From NCBI RefSeq assembly GCF_018343535.1, contig NZ_JAGYPF010000003.1, positions 372,001 through 436,000 on the forward strand: DNA of 64,000 nt. Direction: 5' to 3'. Under the pieces are notes generated by a model. The model was not told where the DNA came from, made no database searches, and saw only the letters and a program-made list of their open reading frames with translations. A program made the translations under genes and the position numbers. Origin of the DNA: Neobacillus rhizophilus (GTDB lineage Bacteria; Bacillota; Bacilli; Bacillales; Cytobacillaceae). Below, piece by piece: positions 35,901 to 44,048 of this stretch (position 1 is the first letter of the stretch; the number at the start of each line of letters is the position of its first letter).

Positions 35901-36067
35901 TCACTCACAACGGTCACATGGAAATCCCCATCAACCATTGCTTGGCAGCGATCCAGACCATATTCGGTGAAGGTCACTTTATTTGTCCGATAAAAATAAT
36001 CTCCTCTTTTGAAGGAGACCGCGCCACACATATCTGAGATGATTTTATAAGTTAACTCTATGTTCAT
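32918..36067 (-). CDS. SWIM zinc finger / SNF2 family DEAD-like helicase (YwqA-like)
   Basis: 1049 residues. The N-terminal SWIM-type zinc finger is SCSCPKLASFQKDCQHIAAV (CxC...CxH). A long central region corresponds to the bacterial SNF2-associated domain. The C-terminal SNF2 ATPase has ILADDMGLGKTIQSIAF (Walker A), VFFDEAQAFKN (DEAQ-type Walker B), LTGTPVENS and, in the second lobe, LISLKAGGTGLNLMGAD and QAADRAHRMGQ. Resembles B. subtilis YwqA. A DNA-dependent ATPase/translocase; its biological role is not established. ATG 36067 follows AAGGAAGGAA. Confidence 0.93.
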   Translation of the reverse strand: MNIELTYKIISDMCGAVSFKRGDYFYRTNKVTFTEYGLDRCQAMVDGDFHVTVVSEAEGEFRTSCSCPKLASFQKDCQHIAAVLLAIYDHQQQGTTPNQELTTGLLTIFDHKPVPSSGHQNYFEKRTVLDAGFTCKPVAAGEGRLILGIEMDVEENKVQKIREFLDKVSNGNPFIVSEPFTYDPSLHCFQKETDAVIQQLINMVRDEQAYGKEALDPQVLPISASLWDRLLPLLIKAPRVKIEYNGQTYEELHLSDGSLPLQFAFTENLLVVEGFDQILILETYRSVLYEEKITQLKNQDFQRLLELKRMLHGPRTNKIPIPHEQIPFFLEKVAPGLKELGQVQIADSITKTWMKTPLKAMLYLDRVKNRLLAGIEFHYEHMMINPLEGRELPAGSMIVRDVEKEAEILQIMEDSSFAKTDGGYFLHNEDLEYEFLVHVVPRLQKLAQIYATTAVRSRIFRENVFPKIRVKVKKERTNWLEFKFEMDGISDNQIRDVLEALEEKRKYYRLPNGSLLSLQTREFEEIQQFLHSPLMKAGDLKNGLALPIEQCLQLLDTVEVSDTFKLEESFRQFMEQLRNPGSLDFELPTSLASFLKDYQKHGFKWMKTLAHFGFGGILADDMGLGKTIQSIAFIVSVLPEIRGQKQPVLVVCPSSLTYNWLSEFRKFTGTSQLRAVVIDGSKEERNKQLQDLSDVDVIVTSYPLLRKDILWFEKQTFHTVFFDEAQAFKNPLTQTARAVKKLQAQHRFALTGTPVENSSEELWSIFHVVFPELFLGLKEFSQLTRKQIACRIRPFLLRRMKEDVLSELPGKIESLESVELLPEQKRLYAAYLAKLRHDTLKHLDKDTIRKNRIKILAGLTRLRQICCHPGLFVDGYQGGSAKFEQLMEILEESRLSGRRVLIFSQFTKMLALIGRRLTAKGQPYFYLDGQTPSEERVEICERFNHGERDLFLISLKAGGTGLNLMGADTVILYDTWWNPAVEEQAADRAHRMGQQNEVQVIKLVSRGTIEEKINELQDKKRLLIEEIIDSDEKEMGTLTEDDIREILMI

Positions 36068-36178
36068 TTTGATGGTTCCTTCCTTGAGTGTGTGATGCAT
36101 TCCGGGCGTAATTTATAAATACGATTGTACCATAAGGAAGTGCCATATCATACATATGCAAACAGCCAGAAACATTTT

Positions 36179-36775
36179 TCAATCAAACGTTTGATTAGTT
36201 TTTATAGACGCATCTTGAACTTTTTTTAGGGCATGAATTCCCACTGCAATAAATCCGATTCCTGTAAAAACGGATCCGATGACCTCTATAAGTGATTGGT
36301 GATTAACAAACACACTGGCGAGGGCGAATATAATAGTGCCCGCCAATAGAAGATAGCCAGAGTATGCAGGCAGCACCTTTCCGCGAATAATGGAAATTCC
36401 TAACAAGATCATCCCTAAGACGAATGATAATGGTCCGAATGTATAGATTGGCTGTGTCGCAGGTGTGTTGAATACCTTACTGAAATCGCCCGCCGAGGCC
36501 TGGGCAATTTCCACAAAGACAACGGCCGTGACTATAATGTTTCCTAAAACTCCTGAAATCATGGCTAACAAACCAAGCAGGCCATTTCTTCCTGCCTGAA
36601 AAGCAAAAATGCCAAAAAAGGTAAATACCAAAAGAGCATGTGCTTTAAAAACCAATAGGTTCCCTATTACTGTTCCATATTCTCCGGAACCATAGTTTAA
36701 TAGATGAGCAATGATAAGAAGGATACCTGCTAAAATACCAGTCCAGGATAACAAGCGATTACTCATATTATTCAT
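36179..36775 (-). CDS. Six-TM membrane protein of unknown function
   Basis: 198 residues with about six hydrophobic helices (for example LLSWTGILAGILLIIAHLL, AHALLVFTFFGIFAF, LGLLAMISGVLGNIIVTAVVFVEIA, LSFVLGMILLGISIIRG). No charged motif I recognise. RBS AAAGGGAGTGG. It follows the CPBP-family gene by 22 bp on the same strand and is probably cotranscribed with it. Confidence 0.7.
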   Translation of the reverse strand: MNNMSNRLLSWTGILAGILLIIAHLLNYGSGEYGTVIGNLLVFKAHALLVFTFFGIFAFQAGRNGLLGLLAMISGVLGNIIVTAVVFVEIAQASAGDFSKVFNTPATQPIYTFGPLSFVLGMILLGISIIRGKVLPAYSGYLLLAGTIIFALASVFVNHQSLIEVIGSVFTGIGFIAVGIHALKKVQDASIKTNQTFD

Positions 36776-36797
36776 TTCTATCCACTCCCTTTAAAAG

Positions 36798-37493
36798 TTA
36801 AAAGTAAAACGAAATAGCGGAAAAAATGTCTGATAAGACATGGACAAGGATGAGGGGGACTAAACGACGTGACCTTAAATAATAGATTGGAATGATGACC
36901 ATAGGGATAACTGTTAAAAATCGATATAGAGAATAGTCCATATCAAGTGTGACAGGAAGTGCGATGTGCTGCAGTGCCCAGAAAAACATGACGGCCGAAA
37001 CTGCGAAAACTTTGCTTTTAAAAACTTTCTCTAGCCTAGGCAGGCAATACCCCATATAAACAAGCTGTTCCATAATCGCCCAGCCAATCGGCCAGATGAT
37101 TACACTGTATAAAGCCGCCCATAACGGAAGCGGTCCGGCCACGATGGGTGCGGCTGCTTTCCCAAACAAAAGATAGGAAATCGTCGCTCCCCAAAACATC
37201 GTGATCGGCAATAATATTACGAGAATGATTCCCGCCTGCTTTACATCACTTTTAATCAATTCGGGAGAAAAACCGATAAGAGATTTAAAATTCGTTCCCC
37301 CTCTTCTGACTACCCAAAACATCAGTGCTAAGCAGCCCAGGTCAATTAAGGACCCATAAACAGTCCACCATCTCCCAGCTTCCAAATAATCCAATGTTGA
37401 ACTTAAAGCAAAGATCCCTTGAAAAATAACAGCAAATATCGTCCGGCTCAGCAATAATAATAAAATGATCCAAAGCCCATTCTGATTCTTCAT
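36798..37493 (-). CDS. CPBP family intramembrane protease-like protein, degenerate motif
   Basis: 231 residues, about seven TM helices. The CPBP (Abi/CAAX protease-like) pattern is visible: MEQLVYMGYCLPRLEKVF where EExxxR is expected, FFWALQHIALP for FxxxH, and LVHVLSDIF for HxxxN. The second Glu and the Arg of motif 1 are replaced by Gln and Met, so proteolytic activity is doubtful. RBS AAGGAGGTGGAG before ATG 37493. Confidence 0.7.
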   Translation of the reverse strand: MKNQNGLWIILLLLLSRTIFAVIFQGIFALSSTLDYLEAGRWWTVYGSLIDLGCLALMFWVVRRGGTNFKSLIGFSPELIKSDVKQAGIILVILLPITMFWGATISYLLFGKAAAPIVAGPLPLWAALYSVIIWPIGWAIMEQLVYMGYCLPRLEKVFKSKVFAVSAVMFFWALQHIALPVTLDMDYSLYRFLTVIPMVIIPIYYLRSRRLVPLILVHVLSDIFSAISFYF

Positions 37494-37611
37494 GCTCCAC
37501 CTCCTTTATCTATGACTTTTCTTATAGGAAAATTTTCCCACTACTCAAAATATATGACTCCATACAATTTTTGTAAAGGTAAATTTATCGTTGTGTAAAA
37601 TTGACAATAAA

Positions 37612-37640
37612 TTTACAATCCCTCAAAACAGAATTAATAA
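37612..37640 (+). promoter_or_regulatory. Candidate sigma-A promoter for a short transcript
   Basis: TTTACA, 17 bp, TAATAA, about 50 bp before a very short ORF with a good ribosome site and about 180 bp before a strong terminator. Confidence 0.4.
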
Positions 37641-37691
37641 ATTTTTCCTATACTGAGTTTAACAAAGTCAGATTCTAAAGGAGTTTTGAGA

Positions 37692-37748
37692 ATGATTGAT
37701 TTCTTGATTCGTCTTGTTATATTGATACCTATTTGCACTTTGATGTAA
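37692..37748 (+). CDS. 18-residue hydrophobic peptide (doubtful small gene)
   Basis: ATG 37692 lies 8 nt after AAAGGAG and opens a frame coding MIDFLIRLVILIPICTLM, a single short hydrophobic peptide. A candidate promoter upstream and a terminator at 37822-37857 frame a transcript of about 200 nt. It might be a membrane peptide, the remnant of a gene, or part of a small RNA. No family recognised; the ribosome site is the main support. Confidence 0.3.
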   Translation: MIDFLIRLVILIPICTLM

Positions 37749-37821
37749 CACGAAAGCTATACACCACAGCACCTCACTCTTCCCTCTACACAGCAAATCC
37801 CTTAATTAACTCGTACACGGC

Positions 37822-37857
37822 AAAAAGCGAACAGCCCCAGTCGCTGTTCGCTTTTTT
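37822..37857. terminator. Bidirectional terminator after the DUF2971 gene
   Basis: AGCGAACAGC pairs with GCTGTTCGCT with A/T-tracts on both sides. It directly follows the DUF2971 stop (minus) and also ends the short plus-strand transcript candidate. Confidence 0.85.
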
Positions 37858-37858
37858 A

Positions 37859-38758
37859 TTAAAATCTTAATGGCGTTCTAGAAGTACACAATTCAATCCC
37901 TTCCAGCTTTTTAACCGACAAATAAAATTCTAATCCTGATTTCACAATGTCCAATTTCGTCCGCGGTCCGATGGTTATTTTTCGGACTAGCAGTTTGTCT
38001 TCGCCTGTTTCTGCATTGTGTTCCACCACCGGGACTTTAATAAATGGAATAAAGGCGCCTCTTGAGACACGAAAATGGATATGCTCATCGGATTTTGGGA
38101 TGAAGATGAATCTGAATTCTTCTTCGGAAACAAAGGCAGGATGCTTTATAAAACAGCCTAATGTCCCAAAGGTGAACAATATCGCTCTGGAAAAACTCTC
38201 TTCCGATAGATTTTCCGCCCTCACCAATTGTAGAAGTCTTGTAATCACTTCTTTTACAATTTGCCTTTGTTTTTCCTCATCATACACCACTTTGCCTACA
38301 AAGGTAATTTGCGAATTAAATGATTGTCCAAAAAATTTCGAGGCGTCAATCCCGATATTGCAACCCTCATTCGCCCCGTAGTTATACCATAGCGGCAGAG
38401 AATCAGGGTTTTCCGTTAATGAAAACGCGAAGATATTTAAGTCCTTATAATAACTCTCGGTAGAGGCAAAATCTTTGTATAAATGAATAAAGGTATCTTT
38501 TTCTTTGCTTTTTTCAATCTCTCCAATGATAGCTTGAACAACTTCGGTCACATAGGCGACTTCTTTGTAATCGTTCATAAAATCCACTCGGGTTATCCAA
38601 AAGCACTTTTCCCGGTCAAGGATATTATTTAATGCTTCCATGGACGTATAGTGATACAGCATTGGACCTTTCATAATCTTGTCTAGGTTGTCAAAAATAT
38701 GCTCTTTAAAGTATTCCGCCATTTCTTGGCTGAAATCGTCTAAAATGACTTGTCCCAA
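37859..38758 (-). CDS. DUF2971 domain protein
   Basis: 299 residues. MLYHYTSMEALNNILDREKCFWITRVDFMNDYKEV (YHYTS...ND.xE pattern), IFAFSLTENPDSLPLWYNYGANEGCNIGID and EEFRFIFIPKSDEHIHFRVSRGAFIPFIKV match DUF2971. No biochemical function is established for this family as far as I know. The ribosome site GGAGGAGGAG lies inside the longest open frame, so TTG 38758 (6 nt after it) is the supported start. Monocistronic. Confidence 0.8.
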   Translation of the reverse strand: MGQVILDDFSQEMAEYFKEHIFDNLDKIMKGPMLYHYTSMEALNNILDREKCFWITRVDFMNDYKEVAYVTEVVQAIIGEIEKSKEKDTFIHLYKDFASTESYYKDLNIFAFSLTENPDSLPLWYNYGANEGCNIGIDASKFFGQSFNSQITFVGKVVYDEEKQRQIVKEVITRLLQLVRAENLSEESFSRAILFTFGTLGCFIKHPAFVSEEEFRFIFIPKSDEHIHFRVSRGAFIPFIKVPVVEHNAETGEDKLLVRKITIGPRTKLDIVKSGLEFYLSVKKLEGIELCTSRTPLRF

Positions 38759-39214
38759 GGGCTGCTCCTCCTCCAAATCTTTCTTATAGTATTTCTATTC
38801 TTTGGAGGGAACATTTCGGTTTGGGTCAGTTTTTTGGAAAAACTTCTGAATTCCAAAATAAAAGCGTGGCCGCTTCAAGACTAAACCGTTCTCTTTTGGA
38901 GTACCCGCACCTATAAAAACATATATAAAAGCAACCCATTTCGCAGAGTAATTTGCAATGGAATTTTCTCCACCTTTTATTGATTTATTAAGGTTTATTA
39001 AGGAAATTAGGGTTAAAATCACACCTTAAATCACATACCCATTGGAATACACCATAATAAAAATTATGGTTTTGCGTTTTCGTGTGCGATTTCATACGCT
39101 AATAGTATTTTCATCAAAATCAAAAAATTAGGGAACTTCCAATGAAGTTCCCACATTTATGTCACTTTGTTCTTATGCTAAAGCACTCCGTTAGTTAAAG
39201 AGGCAGTATCACTA
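38759..39214. other. 456-bp intergenic region
   Basis: AT-rich and apparently non-coding. A 75-codon minus-strand frame (38795-39022) starts with GTG, lacks a clear ribosome site and has no recognisable motif, so it is not called. The only supported element is the terminator at 39122-39152. Confidence 0.5.
39122..39152 (-). terminator. Terminator of the DinB gene
   Basis: GGGAACTTC-4nt-GAAGTTCCC, a perfect 9-bp stem, then TAATTTTTTG on the minus strand. Confidence 0.85.
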
Positions 39215-39673
39215 TTAGGCGTTATTTTTAATAAGGATTTGGTTGTTAATATGATGTTCCATATGTTTAAGATAATCTTTTATGAGCCACTCTAATGTTT
39301 TTTGTTGATTATTTCCTATATCACAAAGATTTGATAATTTCTCTTTTGGAATATTCGATATAGTATTTATGATTTGCTTATTTAATGCTAAAAAAAGGTT
39401 TAATATCTCATCAAGTGGTCTTTCTTGATAATTTTGAAGTATTACCCATTGGTTTTGATTATATGATTGGATAACAAATGGTTGTTCTTCGTACTGAATC
39501 TTTATAAACCTATTAATATTATTTATTGCAGAGTCGCATAGATGTCCTAAAATCTCTTTTTTGGACCATTTATTTGGTAATGGGCGATTTGATATTTCTG
39601 TTTCTGACATTGAGTTATATACCTTCGGTAATGTTTGTATCCATTGGTTTATTCCATTAATTATATTCTCCAC
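39215..39673 (-). CDS. DinB superfamily protein
   Basis: 152 residues, four-helix bundle of the DinB/YfiT-like type. WSKKEILGHLCDSAINNINRF gives the first metal-ligand His and YLKHMEHHINNQI the C-terminal His pair (H-x(3)-H). Members are metal-dependent thiol S-transferases (bacillithiol-linked in Firmicutes) or of unknown role. Base composition looks more AT-rich than the neighbours, with many Asn/Ile codons, which may point to separate origin (visual impression only). Confidence 0.8.
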   Translation of the reverse strand: MENIINGINQWIQTLPKVYNSMSETEISNRPLPNKWSKKEILGHLCDSAINNINRFIKIQYEEQPFVIQSYNQNQWVILQNYQERPLDEILNLFLALNKQIINTISNIPKEKLSNLCDIGNNQQKTLEWLIKDYLKHMEHHINNQILIKNNA

Positions 39674-39809
39674 ACGCCTTCACCCCTTCAATATGTATCA
39701 AAAAACAATATTCGTCTAAAGACATTAATATCCCTTCTTATACTAAACTGCCTAGTTAGTTGAAGTAACCACTTAAATTTTTTTTACATAATCGTCCTAT
39801 AAACGTGCT

Positions 39810-39848
39810 AAAAGCAGTGTGATTTCATATGAGAAACACACTGCTTTT
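39810..39848 (-). terminator. Terminator downstream of the FUSC gene
   Basis: AAAAGCAGTGTG pairs perfectly with CACACTGCTTTT (12 bp). It lies about 105 bp past the FUSC stop in the minus direction. Confidence 0.75.
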
Positions 39849-39953
39849 GTAGTTGTTTTTATATTTGTTTTTTCCTATGCGGGTACCTCAAAAGAGAACG
39901 GCTTACTTCAAGACCACGCTTAGCTTTTTGGGACGAATTTTACGAAACCGCAC

Positions 39954-41876
39954 CTATAAAGGAACTCCTTCATTATTTTGAAGCGCTTTTTGTAAATAAC
40001 GGAGCTCTTTTGGGATACTCAGGAATGATTCGATTCCAGGAATCGGTTTTAGGGGCGGTATTTTTTTCAAATGGGCCGCAATCGCCATCGTTTCACACGC
40101 TAAGAGCAGCTGAGCAAGTTCATCATCAGCCAGAATCGGGCGGCTGCTTAGTTTAGCTGTATTCTCCAGCAGATAACCTAGATGTTCAATAGAATGGACT
40201 ACCGGCCAGTAATAATCCAAGACTCCCCTATTAACCGGAATCTCACCTGAAGCTGTATTGTACAGGATTTTTAAATTCAAAATATTCGTTCTCATTTTCT
40301 TTAACTCTGTGCTTTGTCTAGCATTAAACCTTTTTCCTTGGTCAGAGAAAAGAACAAATAAAAATTGCGACTGACTGCGTATAGTTTTGCTGATTAAGTG
40401 CGGAAGGCGGCTTGAGGCGGACCTCCTCCCGACCAGCCATACTCCTATTAGACCAATGATACTGCCGATTAAAACATCCATCATCCTTGCAGAAGCAAAA
40501 TAGGCAAAGCTAAAGCTCCCGTGGCTTGTGCTTTCTGCCATGAGCAACGCATTAGGGGTGAAAAATAATGCCGCTAACGCATAATTTTTCACGATATACA
40601 GCTCAGTAATGAACGTAAACAGTAAAACTAATAAAGCGATTATGTATCCATCAGGATGAATCGAAAGAATCAAGCTGGCAATCAGAATCCCAAGTAATGT
40701 ACCTATTCCTCTTTGAATGGCACGATGGAACGTGGCGACAATAGAGTAGCCTGACATGACGGCCACGCAGGACAACGGGACCCAAAAGGAACGGGCAAAT
40801 CCGACCTCAAACGCGAAGATAGCAGCAATGATTGTGATGATCCCAAACCTCATAGCAGCAATAAAAATAATCGAGTTTTTATCAAAGGCACCGCCAAAAA
40901 CAGTCTTAAGTGGCAACTTTGAGAATTCAACCTCTTGATTGATTTTGGAAGTGGGTTCATTCATTACTGCATCTGCATCATAAATCAATTTAAATAAATG
41001 AGCGACCGACGGTTCCATCTCTTCGGGCTGTAAAATTACTTCGGAAGCAGAGTCACTTTTATTTTTTTTGCCTAACGAGTTTGCTATTTTTCGGACAGAC
41101 TGCGCAGCTTCTGGCGGTAGTGGTGCTCGGTGTTCTGGAAAATCTTCAAGTAAATAAGTAAAAATATTATGAGCCGAATTGTTTAATACATATAAACGTT
41201 TGAAATAGTTCGTTTGCCTGATAGGCGTTTGCCCTGATGCCAATGTTTCGTCCGCATCCATTAAGGCTGACATGACACGGTGCCGCGACTCGTGGAATCG
41301 GTCTGTCCCTACTGAATCAAGCAATGCTGCGAGCTCTAACAGGCCCCTTTTAACTACTCCTGTTTCAGGTCCATGGGGATCAGAAAACCAGCCAAGCATA
41401 GCCAAAATCCACGATAGACTCCCGCCTAAGAAGACTAAGCCTGCTCTTAATGGAGCAAGCTCCGGTGCTTGGGGCATTCCTGTTACCATTGAAAAAACGA
41501 GGACCAGGAAGATGGCAGCAGGCCCCGCAATCCTTAATGCTCCGAAAATAAAGATTGCGGCAGCTCCGATGATTCCCATAAAAATCGCTACCATAATGGG
41601 ATAAGGGGCCACCAGTGTACCTAACGCGGTAAGGGAAGTGAGGGCAATGACAATCCAAAAGATCTTTTTCGCTCTTTGAGCGTATGGAACATTAAACACA
41701 TATAGATATGTAAATCCGCCCAATCCGGCAACTAATCCATATTCCAGGTTGCCAAATAACAAGCCAATCAAAATCGGCAGTGCTGCGGCCAGTCCTGCAG
41801 TAAAGGCCTTTAGCCACGGAAATGGCTTCCTATTGACTGTCAAAGCTTGTTTTAATATAGATGGTGATTTCTCCAT
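39954..41876 (-). CDS. FUSC family membrane protein
   Basis: 640 residues. Two blocks of TM helices (about 20-165 and 335-480) separated and followed by cytosolic helical domains, as in YccS/FusC aromatic acid exporter-like proteins. Features include WLKAFTAGLAAALPILIGLLFGNL and, in the second block, FGIITIIAAIFAFEVGFARSFWVPLSCVAVMSGYS with FHRAIQRGIGTLLGILIA. Substrate unknown. ATG 41876 follows AAAGAAGTGG; a GTG 9 bp upstream is less likely. Confidence 0.85.
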   Translation of the reverse strand: MEKSPSILKQALTVNRKPFPWLKAFTAGLAAALPILIGLLFGNLEYGLVAGLGGFTYLYVFNVPYAQRAKKIFWIVIALTSLTALGTLVAPYPIMVAIFMGIIGAAAIFIFGALRIAGPAAIFLVLVFSMVTGMPQAPELAPLRAGLVFLGGSLSWILAMLGWFSDPHGPETGVVKRGLLELAALLDSVGTDRFHESRHRVMSALMDADETLASGQTPIRQTNYFKRLYVLNNSAHNIFTYLLEDFPEHRAPLPPEAAQSVRKIANSLGKKNKSDSASEVILQPEEMEPSVAHLFKLIYDADAVMNEPTSKINQEVEFSKLPLKTVFGGAFDKNSIIFIAAMRFGIITIIAAIFAFEVGFARSFWVPLSCVAVMSGYSIVATFHRAIQRGIGTLLGILIASLILSIHPDGYIIALLVLLFTFITELYIVKNYALAALFFTPNALLMAESTSHGSFSFAYFASARMMDVLIGSIIGLIGVWLVGRRSASSRLPHLISKTIRSQSQFLFVLFSDQGKRFNARQSTELKKMRTNILNLKILYNTASGEIPVNRGVLDYYWPVVHSIEHLGYLLENTAKLSSRPILADDELAQLLLACETMAIAAHLKKIPPLKPIPGIESFLSIPKELRYLQKALQNNEGVPL

Positions 41877-41969
41877 ACCGACCACTTCTTTCTAAAACTT
41901 AAGTCACAAAATACATTTTAAACCAAATATTTTTTCAAGGAGGAAATAATGCTTATATTATCGGAATAG

Positions 41970-42004
41970 AAAAGCCTAAATCACAGGATGATTTAGGCTT
42001 TTTT
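41970..42004 (-). terminator. Terminator of the 42053-43041 gene pair
   Basis: AAGCCTAAATCA pairs with TGATTTAGGCTT; A/T-tracts on both sides, 50 bp past the stop of the small membrane protein gene. Confidence 0.8.
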
Positions 42005-42052
42005 ATTATTTCCTATATTGCTCAATAGTAACCGAGTAATGGATTGACCTAA

Positions 42053-42364
42053 TTAGGCTGAATTCCCTTTTATTAACGAAACTATTTTTACAAACATTCC
42101 AATGAAAACATAAAGAATCCCGTTGCCGACGATCATTAAACCAATAAAAGCTGCGCCAATTGCTCCGCCCTCACCTGTGCTGCCTTCACTATGGGCCATC
42201 TTCCAAAATAGTGCCCCGATTAAAAAGGCAATGATGGGGCCAAGAATTCCGATAATAATCCCGGACCAAAAAAAGTGCAATTTTTTATTATTATGAAAAG
42301 AAATAGCTCCCCAGTTGAATAGCGTGAGCAGCAGCAAGATCAACAGCCAAATTACCGCATCCAT
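42053..42364 (-). CDS. Small three-TM membrane protein
   Basis: 103 residues: hydrophobic helices at about 3-21, 32-54 and 70-95, with a polar loop MAHSEGSTGEGGAIG between the last two. Not recognised. RBS CGGAGGTG before ATG 42364. It is 29 bp downstream of the next membrane protein gene, so the two may be a functional pair. Confidence 0.65.
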   Translation of the reverse strand: MDAVIWLLILLLLTLFNWGAISFHNNKKLHFFWSGIIIGILGPIIAFLIGALFWKMAHSEGSTGEGGAIGAAFIGLMIVGNGILYVFIGMFVKIVSLIKGNSA

Positions 42365-42393
42365 CTAAACACCTCCGTTAATCTCATTCAACC

Positions 42394-43041
42394 TTATAAT
42401 TTGCGGCTTTTCCCGCCTGACTTGATGATTATATTCACGCCATTTACGTCGCCACTATCAATGTGGCTTTTCATTTTTGATACATCGATATCAGCCTCGA
42501 GCATCACTCGCTTACTTTCCTTGCCGCCAAGCCTTACTGTGTAAGGAGCATTGGCGTTCATCAATGTGACTATTTCATCATCAGATTGGTCGTAAAATTC
42601 TAAGGTGAAATGAACATTTTCACTGCTGTAGTTTTCAAAAGGAAGTACACATTCGCCGTGCAATGTTTTCTCATCCGCCATTTCAAAATGGCACCTGGCT
42701 TCATTATGATTATAGGCAACCGAGTAAATGCCTGTTGCAAAGTATTTTTGAATAGAAGCAGCCAGAAATGTTGGGATAAAACTTACCGCCAAAAAAGCAA
42801 TGACTATGAATCTCGTTTTAAATCTTTCCAATGATTTCGATAGAAAATAAAGGCTTAGGATAAATAAAACAAATAGAGAAATGCCAAAATAATGCAAACC
42901 ATTTGCGGACCTTACAGGAATATTTAACTTTGCTGCCAGGGTCTCGCCAAGGGGACTTTCATTCGGGAAAGGAAGGTTCAAAATGATTACGGCTAAATAA
43001 AGAATGATAGAAATAGATAAGGATTTTTTATCCTTGATCAA
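42394..43041 (-). CDS. Membrane protein with extracytoplasmic beta domain
   Basis: 215 residues. Three hydrophobic helices (SLSISIILYLAVIILNLPF, GLHYFGISLFVLFILSLYFLS, RFIVIAFLAVSFIPTFLAASI) are followed by about 115 polar residues (ARCHFEMADEKTLHGECVLPFENYSSENVHFTLEFYD...) likely outside the cell, with two cysteines that could form a disulfide. Function unknown. TTG 43041 has AGAGTGG at good spacing; GTG 43050 is the alternative. Confidence 0.65.
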   Translation of the reverse strand: MIKDKKSLSISIILYLAVIILNLPFPNESPLGETLAAKLNIPVRSANGLHYFGISLFVLFILSLYFLSKSLERFKTRFIVIAFLAVSFIPTFLAASIQKYFATGIYSVAYNHNEARCHFEMADEKTLHGECVLPFENYSSENVHFTLEFYDQSDDEIVTLMNANAPYTVRLGGKESKRVMLEADIDVSKMKSHIDSGDVNGVNIIIKSGGKSRKL

Positions 43042-43223
43042 AGGGACCACTCTTTTCTATAAGTTCATACTTTAAGTTTACCATCAACTCTTACATTTTT
43101 GGAAAAATTTGATAATCCTATTATTAATTTAGATCATTATGGTTTGTATAGTTGGTTTGATTGGATATTCTATAAACCTTTAAGGATAAACTAATCATAA
43201 AAAGTTCAAAAGGAGTTTTGAAA

Positions 43224-43877
43224 ATGTCAACAAATCTATATGCGAAAGAAAACACTCAAAATCTGGCTCAATTAAAGGATTTAGCACCAGAACAATTAAA
43301 AGCTTTTAACGATTTTAATGTTGAAGTATTTAAAGAAGGTGCTCTTACTGTTAAAGAGAAAGAAATCGTTGCTGTGGCAATTGCTCATATTACTCAGTGT
43401 CCGTATTGCATTGATGCTCATACTAGGAAGGCAAAAAGCGCAGGGGCGTCATTAGAAGAATTAGTTGAAGCTGCATTTGTTTCCGCGGCTGTGGAAGCAG
43501 GTGGTGCGGTCACTCATAGTACACATGTACATAATGCAAAAAATGAAGATGCATCAGATGTTCTTTATGCCCGTTCCAATTTGAAAAATTTAAGCAAGCT
43601 TGGTAAATTTGCTCATGTAGGATTCAGAGGCTATACAGCGTTTAGTGCAGCCGCCACTAAAGAAGGCAAACTCTCTGCTAAATTTAAAGAAATAATCGCA
43701 ACTGCTTCTGGGATAGCCAGTCAATGTCCATATTGCATCGACGTTCATACGAAAAAAGCCGAAAAACTCGGTGCAACAAGTGAGGAACTTGCAGAAGCTA
43801 TTATGGTTGCTTCCGCATTACGCGCTGGCGGTTCCTATGTACACATGGCTAATATGATTCAAAGTTATCAAGACTGA
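43224..43877 (+). CDS. AhpD-like carboxymuconolactone decarboxylase family protein, duplicated domain
   Basis: 217 residues with two CMD domains in tandem, each holding a CxxC-x(3)-H redox motif: QCPYCIDAHTRKAKSAGAS and QCPYCIDVHTKKAEKLGAT. This matches AhpD-type alkylhydroperoxidases, where the Cys pair acts in peroxide reduction. Most AhpD-like proteins have one such motif; here both copies keep their cysteines and histidine. ATG 43224 follows AAAGGAG by 8 nt. Single gene with its own terminator. Confidence 0.88.
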   Translation: MSTNLYAKENTQNLAQLKDLAPEQLKAFNDFNVEVFKEGALTVKEKEIVAVAIAHITQCPYCIDAHTRKAKSAGASLEELVEAAFVSAAVEAGGAVTHSTHVHNAKNEDASDVLYARSNLKNLSKLGKFAHVGFRGYTAFSAAATKEGKLSAKFKEIIATASGIASQCPYCIDVHTKKAEKLGATSEELAEAIMVASALRAGGSYVHMANMIQSYQD

Positions 43878-44006
43878 GGTTGTTATATTATTTCTTTCAA
43901 AAAACAGGAAATTATACGAATATCCTGAGAGATAATGACCTCATAAGGGAACCAAACGAGATCAGTCAGCGATATTATGGCAGCCCATGACAAGCAACTT
44001 CGACAT

Positions 44007-44039
44007 AAAAAACGGCCTAGAATGCTAAGCCGTTTTTTT
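44007..44039. terminator. Bidirectional terminator
   Basis: AAAAAACGGC and GCCGTTTTTTT around a loop of 12 nt, between the convergent AhpD-like and pentapeptide genes. Confidence 0.85.
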
Positions 44040-44048
44040 CCTATTATT

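Noticed and set aside
36181-36196. Perfect 16-bp palindrome AATCAAACGTTTGATT as an operator
   Set aside because: It overlaps the last codons of the 36179 gene, and about one such palindrome is expected by chance in 64 kb.
38795-39022. 75-codon minus-strand frame
   Set aside because: GTG start without a clear ribosome site, no recognisable motif, composition like intergenic DNA.
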